A stretch of 64,000 nucleotides of DNA, taken from positions 1-64,000 of the forward strand of contig CANFQX010000005.1 in assembly GCA_947449255.1 (NCBI GenBank), given 5' to 3'. Below the pieces are notes generated by a model, which worked only from the letters and a program-made list of their open reading frames with translations, searched no databases and was not told the DNA's origin. Shown here one piece after another: positions 51,215 to 60,580 of the stretch (position 1 is the stretch's first letter; each line of letters begins with the position of its first letter). Made by a program: the position numbers and the translations under genes. Source of the stretch: Pseudobdellovibrionaceae bacterium. Its GTDB lineage: Bacteria > Bdellovibrionota > Bdellovibrionia > Bdellovibrionales > Bdellovibrionaceae.

Positions 51215-51982
51215 TTGTTTTCACTCATTCATGTCTCTGAATCCTTGGAAATTCCGACCTACTACCTCATCATCAGTCTAGTGATTGTGTTTTGTTTATT
51301 TTGGATTTTTATACGCACTAAAAATAAAAAATTGTCGCGCGAATTAAGTCTGGACCTCAGTCTTATCATCATGATCAGTGGTTTCATCGGCGCACGACTC
51401 CTGCACGTTGGCTATGAAAACTTAGACTATTACCTTCATGACCCTATAAAAATATTATTTTTTTGGGATGGTGGGTTTGTTTTTTTTGGTGGGGCAATTC
51501 TTGCTGCTGCTTTTAGTTTAATATTTCTTAAATTAAAATCCCCGCGGCTCACGACAACTTATCTGGATCTTTTTGCTCCGGTCTTGAGTTTTTCTTATTC
51601 TGCTGGCAGGCTTGCTTGCCTAATGGCTGGTTGCTGTTATGGGCGTTACTGCAATTTACCTTGGTCAGTGGCAGGACGACATCCAACGCAAATCTATGCT
51701 TCGCTGTGGGAGCTTGGCGTATTATGTATTTTATTAAGGATTGACTCCATACCACCCAAAGAACGGCGACTCGTTTTTCTAAAAAGAACAGGTGTTGTAT
51801 TTTACCTCTGGATGGTTTTACACAGCTCCGGGAGACTGGTGATGGAGTCTTTTAGAGATGATTTTCGTGGTCCTTCGTGGGGACTGTCGATCTCGAGCTG
51901 GATGAGTCTCTTGCTGATTTTCATAGGGCTTATTTTAATTTATAAAGCACAAGAGACTAAGCCAAAAGTGTCCGCAAGCTAA
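51215..51982 (+). CDS. lgt: Prolipoprotein diacylglyceryl transferase (Lgt-like)
   Basis: A 255-residue membrane enzyme, seven hydrophobic segments, adding diacylglycerol to lipoprotein precursors. Key parts are FWDGGFVFFGG, YSAGRLACLMAGCCYGRYC, HPTQIYAS and the late MESFRDDFRGP, which match HGG, GR-x-GNF and HPTQLYE motifs in outline. The start is a TTG at 51215 with GAGGT 4 bases before. It follows the classic link with lspA, separated here by one minus-strand gene. The family has divergent Lgt-like members, so activity is likely rather than certain. Confidence 0.8.
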   Translation: MFSLIHVSESLEIPTYYLIISLVIVFCLFWIFIRTKNKKLSRELSLDLSLIIMISGFIGARLLHVGYENLDYYLHDPIKILFFWDGGFVFFGGAILAAAFSLIFLKLKSPRLTTTYLDLFAPVLSFSYSAGRLACLMAGCCYGRYCNLPWSVAGRHPTQIYASLWELGVLCILLRIDSIPPKERRLVFLKRTGVVFYLWMVLHSSGRLVMESFRDDFRGPSWGLSISSWMSLLLIFIGLILIYKAQETKPKVSAS

Positions 51983-52158
51983 TGGCAAAAATGGTCATCT
52001 CAAAATGAGACAGGGACAAAAATTGCACCCACAAATGGGCACTTTGACAGTTCTGTATGAGCCAAACCCCCTATATTTAGTCTAACACTCACAACAGGCT
52101 GGCATATATCGTGAAGATCTATTTCTTTGAAGATCCCAATCAAGAAAAAGAGGTCGGT

Positions 52159-52887
52159 ATGAAAAAAACAATTTTATCTCTTATAGGAATCGCCTCCACA
52201 GCCCTATTTATCGGATGCGGAAGCAACAATCAGGGAAATAATTCTATAAATCCTGGATACCCACCACCATCGAACTGCAATTTGGTCAATAATGCATTTG
52301 GAAACTCGTGCTTAAATGGAATCGGTACTGGCACGCCCACTACAATTCAGTATTTTGACTACAAGTTCTATTTTTCTTTCGCGTCTGGACAATACAATCC
52401 CGCAGCCACTGGCGGATTGGTTATTGTAAATTCGGCGGCTTATAAACAGTTCCTCAAAGAAGCTATGAATGTTTGTGATTTTTCAAGTTATAGCTGGGGC
52501 GGATCGACATGTGACACCTGGCTACAAGGCTCTCTCCAGGTTGCATTTAGCGTTGATGCTTCGATGAAGCCAATCCTTGAATTCAGAGCAGTTCCTGGAC
52601 AGTCCTGGATTTCTGGAAACTTTGGGCTGTTTTCTGGTGGTGCTACACTCAATCCTTTACTCTTATCGGGCAATACTACCTTTAATTTAATCGCAAATAG
52701 CCAAGGCTTTGAAATCCGGGCTAATGGCTCTGCTTGGAATGGTGGGGGCTTGAATCTAATTCAAATTCAAGTCGACAAGGGGACACTTGGTGAGGCTTCA
52801 TTCACTTACAAATTGATTTATCCTTATGGCGCTGCTCCAAATAAAGTGGCTACAACCTTTGCGACAGGTACTTTCAGACGTTATTAA
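52159..52887 (+). CDS. Predicted lipoprotein
   Basis: A 242-residue protein from the ATG at 52159 (AGAGGT ahead; a longer frame starts at 52111). The signal sequence ends LFIGC, a lipobox with Cys about residue 20. The mature part starts with Asn/Gly/Pro-rich sequence (GSNNQGNNSINPGYPPPS) and continues mainly beta, with paired Cys (NVCDFSSYSWGGSTCDTW) that may form a disulfide. No known domain recognised. Confidence 0.7.
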   Translation: MKKTILSLIGIASTALFIGCGSNNQGNNSINPGYPPPSNCNLVNNAFGNSCLNGIGTGTPTTIQYFDYKFYFSFASGQYNPAATGGLVIVNSAAYKQFLKEAMNVCDFSSYSWGGSTCDTWLQGSLQVAFSVDASMKPILEFRAVPGQSWISGNFGLFSGGATLNPLLLSGNTTFNLIANSQGFEIRANGSAWNGGGLNLIQIQVDKGTLGEASFTYKLIYPYGAAPNKVATTFATGTFRRY

Positions 52888-52953
52888 GAAGCACTTGCTA
52901 GCGCGAAGCTTCAAGTCTTGCGCTAGTGAGCGGAGTTTGTAAATATTCAAAGA

Positions 52954-53199
52954 ATGCCAGATTCAAACAGTCAGTCTCCCCCATCTCCAAAAATGGTTAA
53001 ATGCCCGCAATGTAGAAAACTTATCGTCTACTCCATTGAAAATCCCTTCAGACCCTTCTGCTCTGAACGCTGCCGCCTGATTGATCTTGGCGAATGGGCC
53101 AGCGAAGGCTACAGAATACCGACACAGGGAAATCCAGAAAGTAATAATTCCATTTATCAGGACGAGGAGTCGGATGATGATGGAGATCCCGTCCAATAA
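52954..53199 (+). CDS. yacG: YacG-type zinc protein
   Basis: An 81-residue protein with the diagnostic zinc ribbon: [10 protein letters not shown] and [20 protein letters not shown], then YRIP. E. coli YacG binds GyrB and inhibits gyrase. The C-terminal 25 residues are acidic (DEESDDDGD). It lies between a lipoprotein gene and the HU gene. Confidence 0.9.
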   Translation: MPDSNSQSPPSPKMVKCPQCRKLIVYSIENPFRPFCSERCRLIDLGEWASEGYRIPTQGNPESNNSIYQDEESDDDGDPVQ

Positions 53200-53220
53200 A
53201 CTCTTTTTCATAAATTGATA

Positions 53221-53250
53221 TTGACCATTTGTGAAAAATCACTGCATATT
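53221..53250 (+). promoter_or_regulatory. Promoter of the HU gene
   Basis: TTGACC (53221-53226), an 18-base spacer and CATATT (53245-53250). The expected leader is about 80 bases and includes the hairpin at 53305-53320. Confidence 0.5.
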
Positions 53251-53304
53251 TAAGACTGTCAGCGGATGACAATTTAAATTTATCTCGAATTAACAACAAA
53301 ATTT

Positions 53305-53320
53305 GACACACAAATGTGTC
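53305..53320 (+). repeat. Leader hairpin ahead of the HU start
   Basis: GACACA (53305-53310), a CAAA loop and TGTGTC (53315-53320), immediately before AAGAGGAG. It could shield the ribosome site or act as an autoregulatory site; this is only suggested by position. Confidence 0.4.
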
Positions 53321-53336
53321 GATAAGAGGAGTTCAA

Positions 53337-53609
53337 ATGAACAAAGCACAACTCATTGAAAAAATCGCTTCTGAAACTAACGTTTCTAAAACTCAAGCTG
53401 AAGCTATTTTAGATTGCACTGTAGATATCATCAAAAAAACAGTTAAAAAAGGTGATGATGTTAAGCTTGTTGGCTTTGGTACTTTCACTAAAGCAAAACG
53501 TAAAGCACGCACTGGTCGTAACCCACAAACTGGCAAAGCAATCAAAATTCCAGCTGCTTGGACTCCAAAATTCCGTGCAGGTTCTGAATTCAAAACTATG
53601 GTTAAATAA
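53337..53609 (+). CDS. HU/IHF family DNA-binding protein
   Basis: A 90-residue nucleoid protein. Helical N-terminus (MNKAQLIEKIASETNVSKTQ) and the beta-arm signature (VGFGTFTKAKRKARTGRNPQ) with the proline-bearing loop (NPQTGKAIKIPAAWTPKF) are typical of HU. GAGGAG lies 6 bases before the ATG at 53337; an upstream frame extension is unlikely. It has its own promoter and a strong terminator. It packages DNA and may be abundant. Confidence 0.95.
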   Translation: MNKAQLIEKIASETNVSKTQAEAILDCTVDIIKKTVKKGDDVKLVGFGTFTKAKRKARTGRNPQTGKAIKIPAAWTPKFRAGSEFKTMVK

Positions 53610-53637
53610 TTTAATCAAAATTATAAGTTTTATTGAA

Positions 53638-53662
53638 AAAGCGTTCTGAAAAGAACGCTTTT
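53638..53662 (+). terminator. Terminator of the HU gene
   Basis: AGCGTTCT (53640-53647) and AGAACGCT (53652-53659) around a GAAA tetraloop, with nine T residues after it. The A-run before it may let it work in both directions. Confidence 0.93.
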
Positions 53663-53700
53663 TTTTTGCCTTCAAGACGACAAGGCAGTAGGATTTTTTG

Positions 53701-54690
53701 ATGGCAAACTTTGATAAAAAAATAAAAAGAATCGGTGTCTATACGAGTGGTGGTGATGCTCCTGGAATGAATGCGGCTATACGCGCGGTTGTTCGGGTAG
53801 GAATTGCCCAAGGACTTGAAGTCTATGGAATCCACGCTGGATATATAGGAATGATTGATAATCAAATTCATCCACTCCAACTTGGTGATATGGCAAATAT
53901 CATTCAACGGGGCGGCACTATCCTAAAAACAGGAAGATCTCTTGAATTTACTAAACCCGAGGGGCGCCAAAAAGCTGTCAACAATTTGCTTGCCTCAAAA
54001 ATAGATGCTTTAGTTTGTATTGGCGGAGACGGCTCTTTCAGAGGTGCACACGCTCTGTGGGAAGAATTTAAAATTCCTGTCGTGGGAGTTCCTGGAACCA
54101 TCGACAATGATATCTATGGCAGCGACAAAACAATTGGCTTTGATACTGCAGTAAATACCGCACTTGAAGCCATCGATCGAATTCGCGATACCGCGGCCTC
54201 ACATGATCGCTTATTTATTGTCGAAGTGATGGGTCGCAATTCAGGTTTTATTGCTTCTCATGTTGGACTTGCTGGAGGTGCTGAAGAGATTTTTACACCT
54301 GACGGCAATACAACCGTTGATAAAGCAATTGACCACATCAAAGAAGGTATTGCCCGAGGCAAATCCAGCAGCATTTTGATAACAGCTGAAGGACAAAAAC
54401 CGGGTCGAGCTTATGACCTGGCTGACTCTATTCGCAAAAAAACTGGTATGGATGCCAAAGTCAGCATTTTGGGACATCAGCAAAGAGGTGGATCTCCAAC
54501 TGCTGCAGATCGAATCTTGGCAAGTCGTATGGGTGCAGCAGCTGTAGATGCTCTGCAAAAAGGATATTGCGATATTATGATTGGCACTGAGGGTGAGCGC
54601 CTTATTCAAGTCCCTTTAGATATTGTGACTAAGAATGAAAAAAAGACGCAGATGGATCTTATTTCGCTTGCTAATCTGTTGGCGACGTAA
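53701..54690 (+). CDS. pfkA: ATP-type 6-phosphofructokinase
   Basis: About 329 residues; group A PFK that commits fructose-6-phosphate to glycolysis. Motifs: YTSGGDAPGMNAAIRA (ATP/PPi loop), IGGDGSFRGAHAL, VGVPGTIDNDIYGSDKTIGF (catalytic Asp) and LGHQQRGGSPTAADR. Gly after GGD supports ATP use. TAGGA precedes the ATG by about 8 bases; a TTG one codon earlier also exists. It directly follows the HU terminator with no clear promoter of its own in between. Confidence 0.94.
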   Translation: MANFDKKIKRIGVYTSGGDAPGMNAAIRAVVRVGIAQGLEVYGIHAGYIGMIDNQIHPLQLGDMANIIQRGGTILKTGRSLEFTKPEGRQKAVNNLLASKIDALVCIGGDGSFRGAHALWEEFKIPVVGVPGTIDNDIYGSDKTIGFDTAVNTALEAIDRIRDTAASHDRLFIVEVMGRNSGFIASHVGLAGGAEEIFTPDGNTTVDKAIDHIKEGIARGKSSSILITAEGQKPGRAYDLADSIRKKTGMDAKVSILGHQQRGGSPTAADRILASRMGAAAVDALQKGYCDIMIGTEGERLIQVPLDIVTKNEKKTQMDLISLANLLAT

Positions 54691-54755
54691 AAATCAAATA
54701 CTTTATTACAGCTGCTCTCGGGCATTAAATATTTCTGGCCATCCTGAGCGGCCTT

Positions 54756-54780
54756 CCTGAAGCGCATCGTGCGCTTCAGG
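54756..54780. repeat. GC-rich 11-bp perfect hairpin between pfkA and livK
   Basis: CCTGAAGCGCA (54756-54766), TCG and TGCGCTTCAGG (54770-54780), with a flanking CTTC/GAAG that extends the stem. It is much richer in GC than the AT-rich surroundings and has no T-run, so it does not look like a simple terminator. It could be a dispersed repeat. Confidence 0.6.
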
Positions 54781-54872
54781 GCGAAGTCCTTTGGTTTATA
54801 CTGTTCTTTTGTATGATTCTTAGAAGTGATTTACTTAGGCTCTGTGTTGATTTTGACTTGACCTCTTAGGGC

Positions 54873-54902
54873 TTGGACTCATTAATAGATGATCTATATA
54901 AT
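54873..54902 (+). promoter_or_regulatory. Promoter of the liv operon
   Basis: TTGGAC (54873-54878), an 18-base spacer and a perfect TATAAT (54897-54902), with a short leader ending in CCGGAG before the livK ATG. Confidence 0.7.
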
Positions 54903-54926
54903 TATGAAACTATTGCCGGAGTCTAA

Positions 54927-56048
54927 ATGAAAAATCTATTTCTTTCACTCATATTAACATTGCCGCTGCTTGCTGGTTGCACCAAAAATAACAATGAAAT
55001 TGCTATTGGTGAATTTGATTCCATGACTGGAAGCGATGCTACCTTTGGTTTAAGTTCAAATAAAGGTGTTCGTTTAGCTATCGATGAAATCAATGCGGCT
55101 GGCGGAGTAAAAGGAAAGAAATTGGCACTGACTGCCATGGATGACCAGGGGAAAAACGAAGAGGCCGTTTCTGCGGTGACTCGTCTCGTGACTCAAACTA
55201 AGGTGGTTGCCATTATTGGTGGCGTGGCCAGTGGACGATCGAAAGCCTCTGCTCCAGTTGCACAATCCCATCAGATTCCTTTTGTATCACCGGCTTCGAC
55301 GAATCCAGATGTTACAAAAGTTGGGGATTACGTCTTTCGGATTTGTTTCATTGATCCATTTCAAGGCCTCGTGATGGCAAAATTTGCCAGTGAAAATATG
55401 AAAATGAAAAAGGTGGCTATTCTTCGCGATGTAAAAAATGATTACAGTGTTGGACTTGCTGACGTTTTTGCTCAAGAGTTCAAAAAACGCGGTGGTGAAA
55501 TTGTCTCTGATCTAAGTTACCAAGCTGGTGATATTGACTTTAAAGCCCAACTAACACAAATCCGTTCTAAAAATCCTGACACACTTTATATTCCAGGTTA
55601 TTACACTGAAGTTGGCTTGATTGCTCAGCAGGCCAGACAATTAGGCATTAAAGTTCCCTTGATGGGCGGCGACGGATGGGATAGCGAAAAGCTTTCTGAG
55701 ATTGGCAAAGAAGCCATCAATGGAAATTACTTCTCAAACCATTACACAACTGAATCTACTGATCCAGCGGTTTCTGACTTTATTAAAAAATTTAAAGCCA
55801 AATACAATGAAACGCCTGATGCTTTGGCCGCTTTGGGTTACGATGCTGCTAAAATCCTTGCTGCTGCAATTGAAAGAGCACCAAATCTTTCAGGCCCTGC
55901 TATTCGTGATGAAATCGCCAAAACAAAAGACTTCGGTGGCGTCACTGGGAAAATAACACTCAATGCTAATCGCGATGCCGTAAAAAGTGCCGTTGTGATT
56001 CAAGTTGATGGTAAAAATAGGAAATTTATTACGACGATTTCACCATAG
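54927..56048 (+). CDS. livK: Branched-chain amino acid ABC substrate-binding lipoprotein
   Basis: A 373-residue periplasmic binding protein of the Leu/Ile/Val family. It has a signal with LLAGC lipobox (Cys about 19). The fold is type 1 (EFDSMTGSDATFGLSSNKGV, IIGGVASGRSKASAPVAQ, VPLMGGDGWDSEKL). First gene of the liv operon, followed by two permeases and two ATPases. It is likely lipid-anchored. Substrate specificity is family-level only. Confidence 0.93.
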   Translation: MKNLFLSLILTLPLLAGCTKNNNEIAIGEFDSMTGSDATFGLSSNKGVRLAIDEINAAGGVKGKKLALTAMDDQGKNEEAVSAVTRLVTQTKVVAIIGGVASGRSKASAPVAQSHQIPFVSPASTNPDVTKVGDYVFRICFIDPFQGLVMAKFASENMKMKKVAILRDVKNDYSVGLADVFAQEFKKRGGEIVSDLSYQAGDIDFKAQLTQIRSKNPDTLYIPGYYTEVGLIAQQARQLGIKVPLMGGDGWDSEKLSEIGKEAINGNYFSNHYTTESTDPAVSDFIKKFKAKYNETPDALAALGYDAAKILAAAIERAPNLSGPAIRDEIAKTKDFGGVTGKITLNANRDAVKSAVVIQVDGKNRKFITTISP

Positions 56049-56056
56049 GAATTTGC

Positions 56057-56959
56057 ATGCAAGATTTCGTTCAGCATCTCATTAACGGCATAAGCTTAGG
56101 GTCTATTTATGCATTGATTGCCCTTGGCTATACAATGGTTTATGGAATCCTTAAAATGATTAACTTTGCCCACTCCGATGTCTATATGGTGGGGGCCTTT
56201 GCCTCCTACTATGTGGCAAGGTGGCTGGGGATCGATTCAAATCCAAGTATTGGCACCTTAATCATTTTGCTTTTAACATCCATGTTTTTCTGCAGCCTTT
56301 TGGGCTTGTTGATTGAACGACTTGCTTATCGTCCGTTAAGAAATTCTCCTAAATTAAATATTTTGATCACTGCTATTGGTGTGAGCTTATTCTTAGAATA
56401 TGGCGGCCAAGTGGTTTTTGGAGCTGACCCCAAAGTCTTTCCTGATGTTATGAAAGACTTTGTTCTATTTTCAGGAGCTGGGATAGAGCTGACCTCTTTC
56501 GATATCACAGTGCTTATCGTGAGTATCTTGGCGATGTTTGCTCTTGATTTCCTGATTTACAAAACTAAATTAGGCAAAGCTATGCGAGCTGTTAGCAGCA
56601 ATCCTTCCGTGGCAAGCTTGATGGGAGTCAATCCTGATCGAATCATTTCATTTACCTTCATAGTTGGATCAGCTCTCGCTGGAGTTGGAAGTGTCCTTGT
56701 AGGTATGAAATATCCAAAAATTGATCCCCTGATGGGAATGATGATTGGATTAAAGGCCTTTGTTGCCGCTGTACTTGGCGGCATCGGAAGTATCAGCGGT
56801 GCCGTGCTTGGGGCTTTAATCATGGGGTTGTCTGAAGAAATGGTCGTGGCCTATTTGTCGAGCACCTATCGGGATGCTCTGGCCTTTGGGATTTTGATCG
56901 TCATTTTGATCTTCAAGCCCGCCGGCATTCTGGGAAAATATTCAGTGGAGAAAGTTTAA
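56057..56959 (+). CDS. livH: Branched-chain amino acid permease LivH
   Basis: A 300-residue inner-membrane permease with about eight segments. Signature: INGISLGSIYALIALGYTMV at the start and GSALAGVGSVLVGMKYPKID later. It starts 8 bases after livK and overlaps livM by one base. Confidence 0.95.
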   Translation: MQDFVQHLINGISLGSIYALIALGYTMVYGILKMINFAHSDVYMVGAFASYYVARWLGIDSNPSIGTLIILLLTSMFFCSLLGLLIERLAYRPLRNSPKLNILITAIGVSLFLEYGGQVVFGADPKVFPDVMKDFVLFSGAGIELTSFDITVLIVSILAMFALDFLIYKTKLGKAMRAVSSNPSVASLMGVNPDRIISFTFIVGSALAGVGSVLVGMKYPKIDPLMGMMIGLKAFVAAVLGGIGSISGAVLGALIMGLSEEMVVAYLSSTYRDALAFGILIVILIFKPAGILGKYSVEKV

Positions 56960-57933
56960 TGTTCAAAGCATTTAAAAATCCAACATTGGCTTTAATCGGA
57001 CTTGCGATATTTGGCTTAGGGATCAATTTCGGTTTTAATGATTACATTCAACTGACAGTTTTATTTATCATGGTTAATTGCATTTTAGCGATGAGTTTAA
57101 ACTTAGTGAATGGCTATACTGGTCAATTTTCCCTAGGTCATGCTGGCTTTATGGCCATTGGATCCTATTTTACCGCCTACTCGTCAACCCATTGGAATAT
57201 TTTCCCTGCAAATCTCCAATTTATCAGTGCATTCCTCTTTATCGTGGGTGGTGGCTTACTTGCTGCAATTGCAGGTTTTATTGTTGGCTTACCCTCGCTA
57301 AGACTTAAAGGCGACTACCTGGCCATTGTGACTTTGGGTTTTGGCGAAATTATCAGAGTGGCCTTACTGAATATGGATTTTTTAGGAGGCCCTCGGGGCT
57401 ATGCAAACATTCCTAGCCTTGGATCTTTTTTAAGCTCCTATCTCTTTGCAAGCCTTTGGATTTTGATTTGTTTATTTACGATCTGGCGAGTGATGCAGTC
57501 TAGCTATGGACGTGGTTTTTTAAGCGTTCGAGAAGATGAAATTGCGGCTGAATCGATGGGCGTTGACACTACAAAAATGAAAGTTCGTGCTTTTGTGATG
57601 TCGAGTTTTTTTGCTGGCATTGCCGGCTCACTTTTTGCTCACTTCACGAGCTTTATCAATCCCTCGTCCTTCACGTATTTGCAAAGCATCAATGCTGTCA
57701 TCATGGTTGTGCTGGGTGGAATGGGCTCACTGTCTGGATCGATTGTCGCTGCGATTTTCATAACTGCCTTCCCAGAAATATTGCGTCCTTTGCAAGAACT
57801 TACACACGTTGATTTGCGTATGGTGATTTATTCACTGACCTTGATCTTAATGATGATTCTTCGTCCCAAAGGAATATTCGGCGAACTTGAAATCACAGAT
57901 GTTTGGAGAAAATATGTCCGACGTTCTGCTTGA
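56959..57933 (+). CDS. livM: Branched-chain amino acid permease LivM
   Basis: A 324-residue inner-membrane permease. LivM features are SLNLVNGYTGQFSLGHAGFM and the C-terminal VMVVLGGMGSLSGSIVAAIF. It overlaps livH by one base and livG by 20, so it is translated as a block. Confidence 0.95.
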   Translation: MFKAFKNPTLALIGLAIFGLGINFGFNDYIQLTVLFIMVNCILAMSLNLVNGYTGQFSLGHAGFMAIGSYFTAYSSTHWNIFPANLQFISAFLFIVGGGLLAAIAGFIVGLPSLRLKGDYLAIVTLGFGEIIRVALLNMDFLGGPRGYANIPSLGSFLSSYLFASLWILICLFTIWRVMQSSYGRGFLSVREDEIAAESMGVDTTKMKVRAFVMSSFFAGIAGSLFAHFTSFINPSSFTYLQSINAVIMVVLGGMGSLSGSIVAAIFITAFPEILRPLQELTHVDLRMVIYSLTLILMMILRPKGIFGELEITDVWRKYVRRSA

Positions 57934-58687
57934 AGCCAAAAATATAACCATGCAGTTTGGCGGCTTAAAAGCCGTTGATTCCCTAGCTTTTAAAATCCAC
58001 AAAGGACAATTAGCGGGCCTCATTGGCCCGAATGGGGCTGGCAAAACGACAGTCTTTAATATGCTGACTGGTGTTTATCAGCCCACTGAGGGCGAAGTTA
58101 TCCTGGAAGGACAATCGATCAAAGGATTGAAACCCTTCCAAATTTCTCAAAGGGGAATTGCACGAACCTTTCAAAACATTCGCCTTTTCAAAAAATTGTC
58201 TGTTTTAGATAATGTACTTATTGCCACTCACCAGCATGTTAAATACAGCCTGCTAAATTCTTTGCTCTTAACAAAGTCTTTTACTGAGTCAGAAAAAAAT
58301 CAAAAAGAAAAAGCCATGGACCTTCTTAAGATTTTTTCACTTGAATCAAAAGCCAATGAACTGTCCTCATCTCTGCCTTATGGACAGCAAAGAAAACTTG
58401 AGATTGTCCGAGCATTAGCTACTGATCCAAAAATTATTTTATTGGATGAGCCCGCAGCAGGAATGAACCACTCAGAAACACACCAATTGATGGACACTAT
58501 CGCAAAAATTCGTGAGGATTTTAAGCTGACAGTTTTATTGATTGAACATGATATGAAACTGGTCATGGGGATCTGTGAAAATATTTTTGTCCTTGATCAC
58601 GGCATGAAGATAGAGGAAGGCCAGCCTGCAAAAATTCAAAATTCAAAAAAAGTGATTGAAGCCTATCTTGGCATCGAGGAAGCCTAA
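57914..58687 (+). CDS. livG: Branched-chain amino acid ATP-binding protein LivG
   Basis: A 257-residue ABC ATPase from the ATG at 57914 (GGAG ahead, inside livM). Walker A GPNGAGKTT, signature LPYGQQRKLEIVRAL, Walker B IILLDEPAAGM. The long insertion after the Q-loop (ARTFQNIRLFKKLSVLDNVL) is LivG-typical. It overlaps livM by 20 bases and livF by one. Confidence 0.95.
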   Translation: MSDVLLEAKNITMQFGGLKAVDSLAFKIHKGQLAGLIGPNGAGKTTVFNMLTGVYQPTEGEVILEGQSIKGLKPFQISQRGIARTFQNIRLFKKLSVLDNVLIATHQHVKYSLLNSLLLTKSFTESEKNQKEKAMDLLKIFSLESKANELSSSLPYGQQRKLEIVRALATDPKIILLDEPAAGMNHSETHQLMDTIAKIREDFKLTVLLIEHDMKLVMGICENIFVLDHGMKIEEGQPAKIQNSKKVIEAYLGIEEA

Positions 58688-59400
58688 TGAGTTCAGCAAT
58701 GATAACTACTGAAAATTTAAATGTTCATTATGGTTCAATTCATGCCCTGAAGGGCCTTAATTTTGAAGTCCATCAAGGTGAAATAGTAAGCCTCATTGGT
58801 GCCAATGGAGCCGGCAAGACCACCACATTAAGAGCGATCTCAGGCCTAGTTCCCGTCACAGGATCTCTCCAATTTGAAGGCCACGACATAACCAAAGTTC
58901 CCGTTTACAAAAGAGTCGAGCTAGGAATTGCGCAGTCTCCAGAAGGCCGGGGCGTCTTTCCGCTCATGTCCGTACAAGAAAACCTTGAGATGGGGGCATA
59001 TTCTCGAAAAGACAAAGCAGGTATTAAAAAAGATTACGAAATGTGTCTGGACCTTTTTCCTCGGCTGAAAGAGCGGCTATGGCAAATGGCTGGAACAATG
59101 TCTGGTGGAGAGCAGCAAATGCTCGCCATCAGCAGAGCCTTGATGTCCAAACCAAAAATATTGCTTTTGGATGAGCCTTCACTGGGTCTGGCTCCCTTGA
59201 TCGTGGCCCAAATTTTTGAAATCATAAAAAAATTAAATCAAGATGGAATGACTATTTTATTGGTAGAGCAAAATGCACGCATGGCACTGAAAATTTCCCA
59301 TCGCGCCTATGTCTTAGAAACTGGGAAAATTGTTATGCAAGATTCTGCGGCTAATCTTTTAAACAATGATGAAGTTCGCAAGGCCTATTTAGGTGTCTAG
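58687..59400 (+). CDS. livF: Branched-chain amino acid ATP-binding protein LivF
   Basis: A 237-residue ABC ATPase. Walker A GANGAGKTT, signature MSGGEQQMLAISRAL, Walker B ILLLDEPSLGL. IAQSPEGRGVFPLMSVQENL is LivF-typical. Last gene of the operon; it is convergent with the kinase gene that begins its 3' end 20 bases later. Confidence 0.95.
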   Translation: MSSAMITTENLNVHYGSIHALKGLNFEVHQGEIVSLIGANGAGKTTTLRAISGLVPVTGSLQFEGHDITKVPVYKRVELGIAQSPEGRGVFPLMSVQENLEMGAYSRKDKAGIKKDYEMCLDLFPRLKERLWQMAGTMSGGEQQMLAISRALMSKPKILLLDEPSLGLAPLIVAQIFEIIKKLNQDGMTILLVEQNARMALKISHRAYVLETGKIVMQDSAANLLNNDEVRKAYLGV

Positions 59401-59419
59401 AAAATCACTCATCTAAGCC

Positions 59420-60580
59420 TTAGGCCATTTTTTGCAATGTCACGGTGAATTGAGTTCCATGACCTTCTTTAACTGGGCTGTGGACTGCCACTTTTCCTTC
59501 ATGGGCTTCAACAATCGCCTTCACAAAGGTAAGTCCCAAGCCCAGGCCATCCGCGCTCCTGGCTTTATCACTGCGATATAATTTTTGCCAAATCAAGCCG
59601 TGTTCTTCGAAAGAAATGCCGGAGCCCGTGTCGGTGACTTTTAAATCAACAGACTCTGTATTATTGATGGTCTCAATCGTGACAGTTCCACCTTCTGGAG
59701 TATACTTTAGTGCGTTATCTAAGAGGTTTGCAATCACCCGGCTCATTAGCCGAGAATCCACCATAGCCCAATCCCGGACTCCAAGATTCTTGACCACTTC
59801 AATCTTTTTATCTTCAAAGGCCATTTCATAGAGACCCATCATTTCTTGAACAATGTCACCGATAAAACGTTTTTCGAGTTTTAGCTTTTTACTGCGATTT
59901 TCTGCTTCGGTGATATCCGTCAACACCTGCAAAAAAACCAAAATTCTGTCAGAGTTTTCAAAACAACTCTGCAGGGCCTCTCTATAGGAATCAACATCGC
60001 CTTCACTATTCAGGGCGATCTCTGCGCGCCCCCTTAATCTTGTGACCGGCGTTCGAATATCGTGCGCCAAATGATCAAAAGCTTCTTTTAATCCACTCAC
60101 CAAATTTTCAATTTTATCAAGCATTCGGTTGAACAAGAATTTAAGTTCTTCAAGCTCATCATTATTTTTACCTAAGGGGACCCTCGTAGAGAAATTTCCC
60201 GTCTCGATTTTTTTTAAAGAATTAATAACATCTCGAACAGGACTCAATGTTGAATTTGAAAGAAAAAATCCGCCCAAAAGGCCGATCAACATGAGGGGCA
60301 ATAAAGATCCCCAAAAAATATTCTGCAAGTGCTGCAAATTCGCCTTGTGATTGAAACTTGGCATGGGCGCAAGGTTCTCAGATTTCTCTATATTTTGCCT
60401 AGCTAAATTTAATTGTTCAAACTGCTGCTCTTGCTCTTTAAAAGACTCAGAAATTTGAAGATAAACATAGCTAAACATCAAAACAGTACTCAGAATAAAC
60501 ACCAAAGAGTAAGCCAGAGTCAATTTGGTGCTTATCCTTAAAAGAGAAGGCCTAAGACGACTTAAGCACATACCCCACAC
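59420..60580 (-). CDS. Membrane sensor histidine kinase (OmpR-type system)
   Basis: A 386-residue kinase. Two membrane segments (about 17-42 and 94-112) flank a short periplasmic part (LQISESFKEQEQQFEQLNLA). HAMP (LSPVRDVINSLKKIETGNFS) is followed by HisKA with AFDHLAHDIRTPVTRL and by HATPase (NLLDNALKYTPEGG, DTGSGISF, GLGLGLTFVKAIVEAHEG). The start overlaps the response-regulator stop by about 29 bases, and MWGM has no ribosome site, so the real start could be a few codons later (for example the TTG near LTLAYSLVF, preceded by AAGGATA). Signal unknown. Confidence 0.88.
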   Translation of the reverse strand: MWGMCLSRLRPSLLRISTKLTLAYSLVFILSTVLMFSYVYLQISESFKEQEQQFEQLNLARQNIEKSENLAPMPSFNHKANLQHLQNIFWGSLLPLMLIGLLGGFFLSNSTLSPVRDVINSLKKIETGNFSTRVPLGKNNDELEELKFLFNRMLDKIENLVSGLKEAFDHLAHDIRTPVTRLRGRAEIALNSEGDVDSYREALQSCFENSDRILVFLQVLTDITEAENRSKKLKLEKRFIGDIVQEMMGLYEMAFEDKKIEVVKNLGVRDWAMVDSRLMSRVIANLLDNALKYTPEGGTVTIETINNTESVDLKVTDTGSGISFEEHGLIWQKLYRSDKARSADGLGLGLTFVKAIVEAHEGKVAVHSPVKEGHGTQFTVTLQKMA

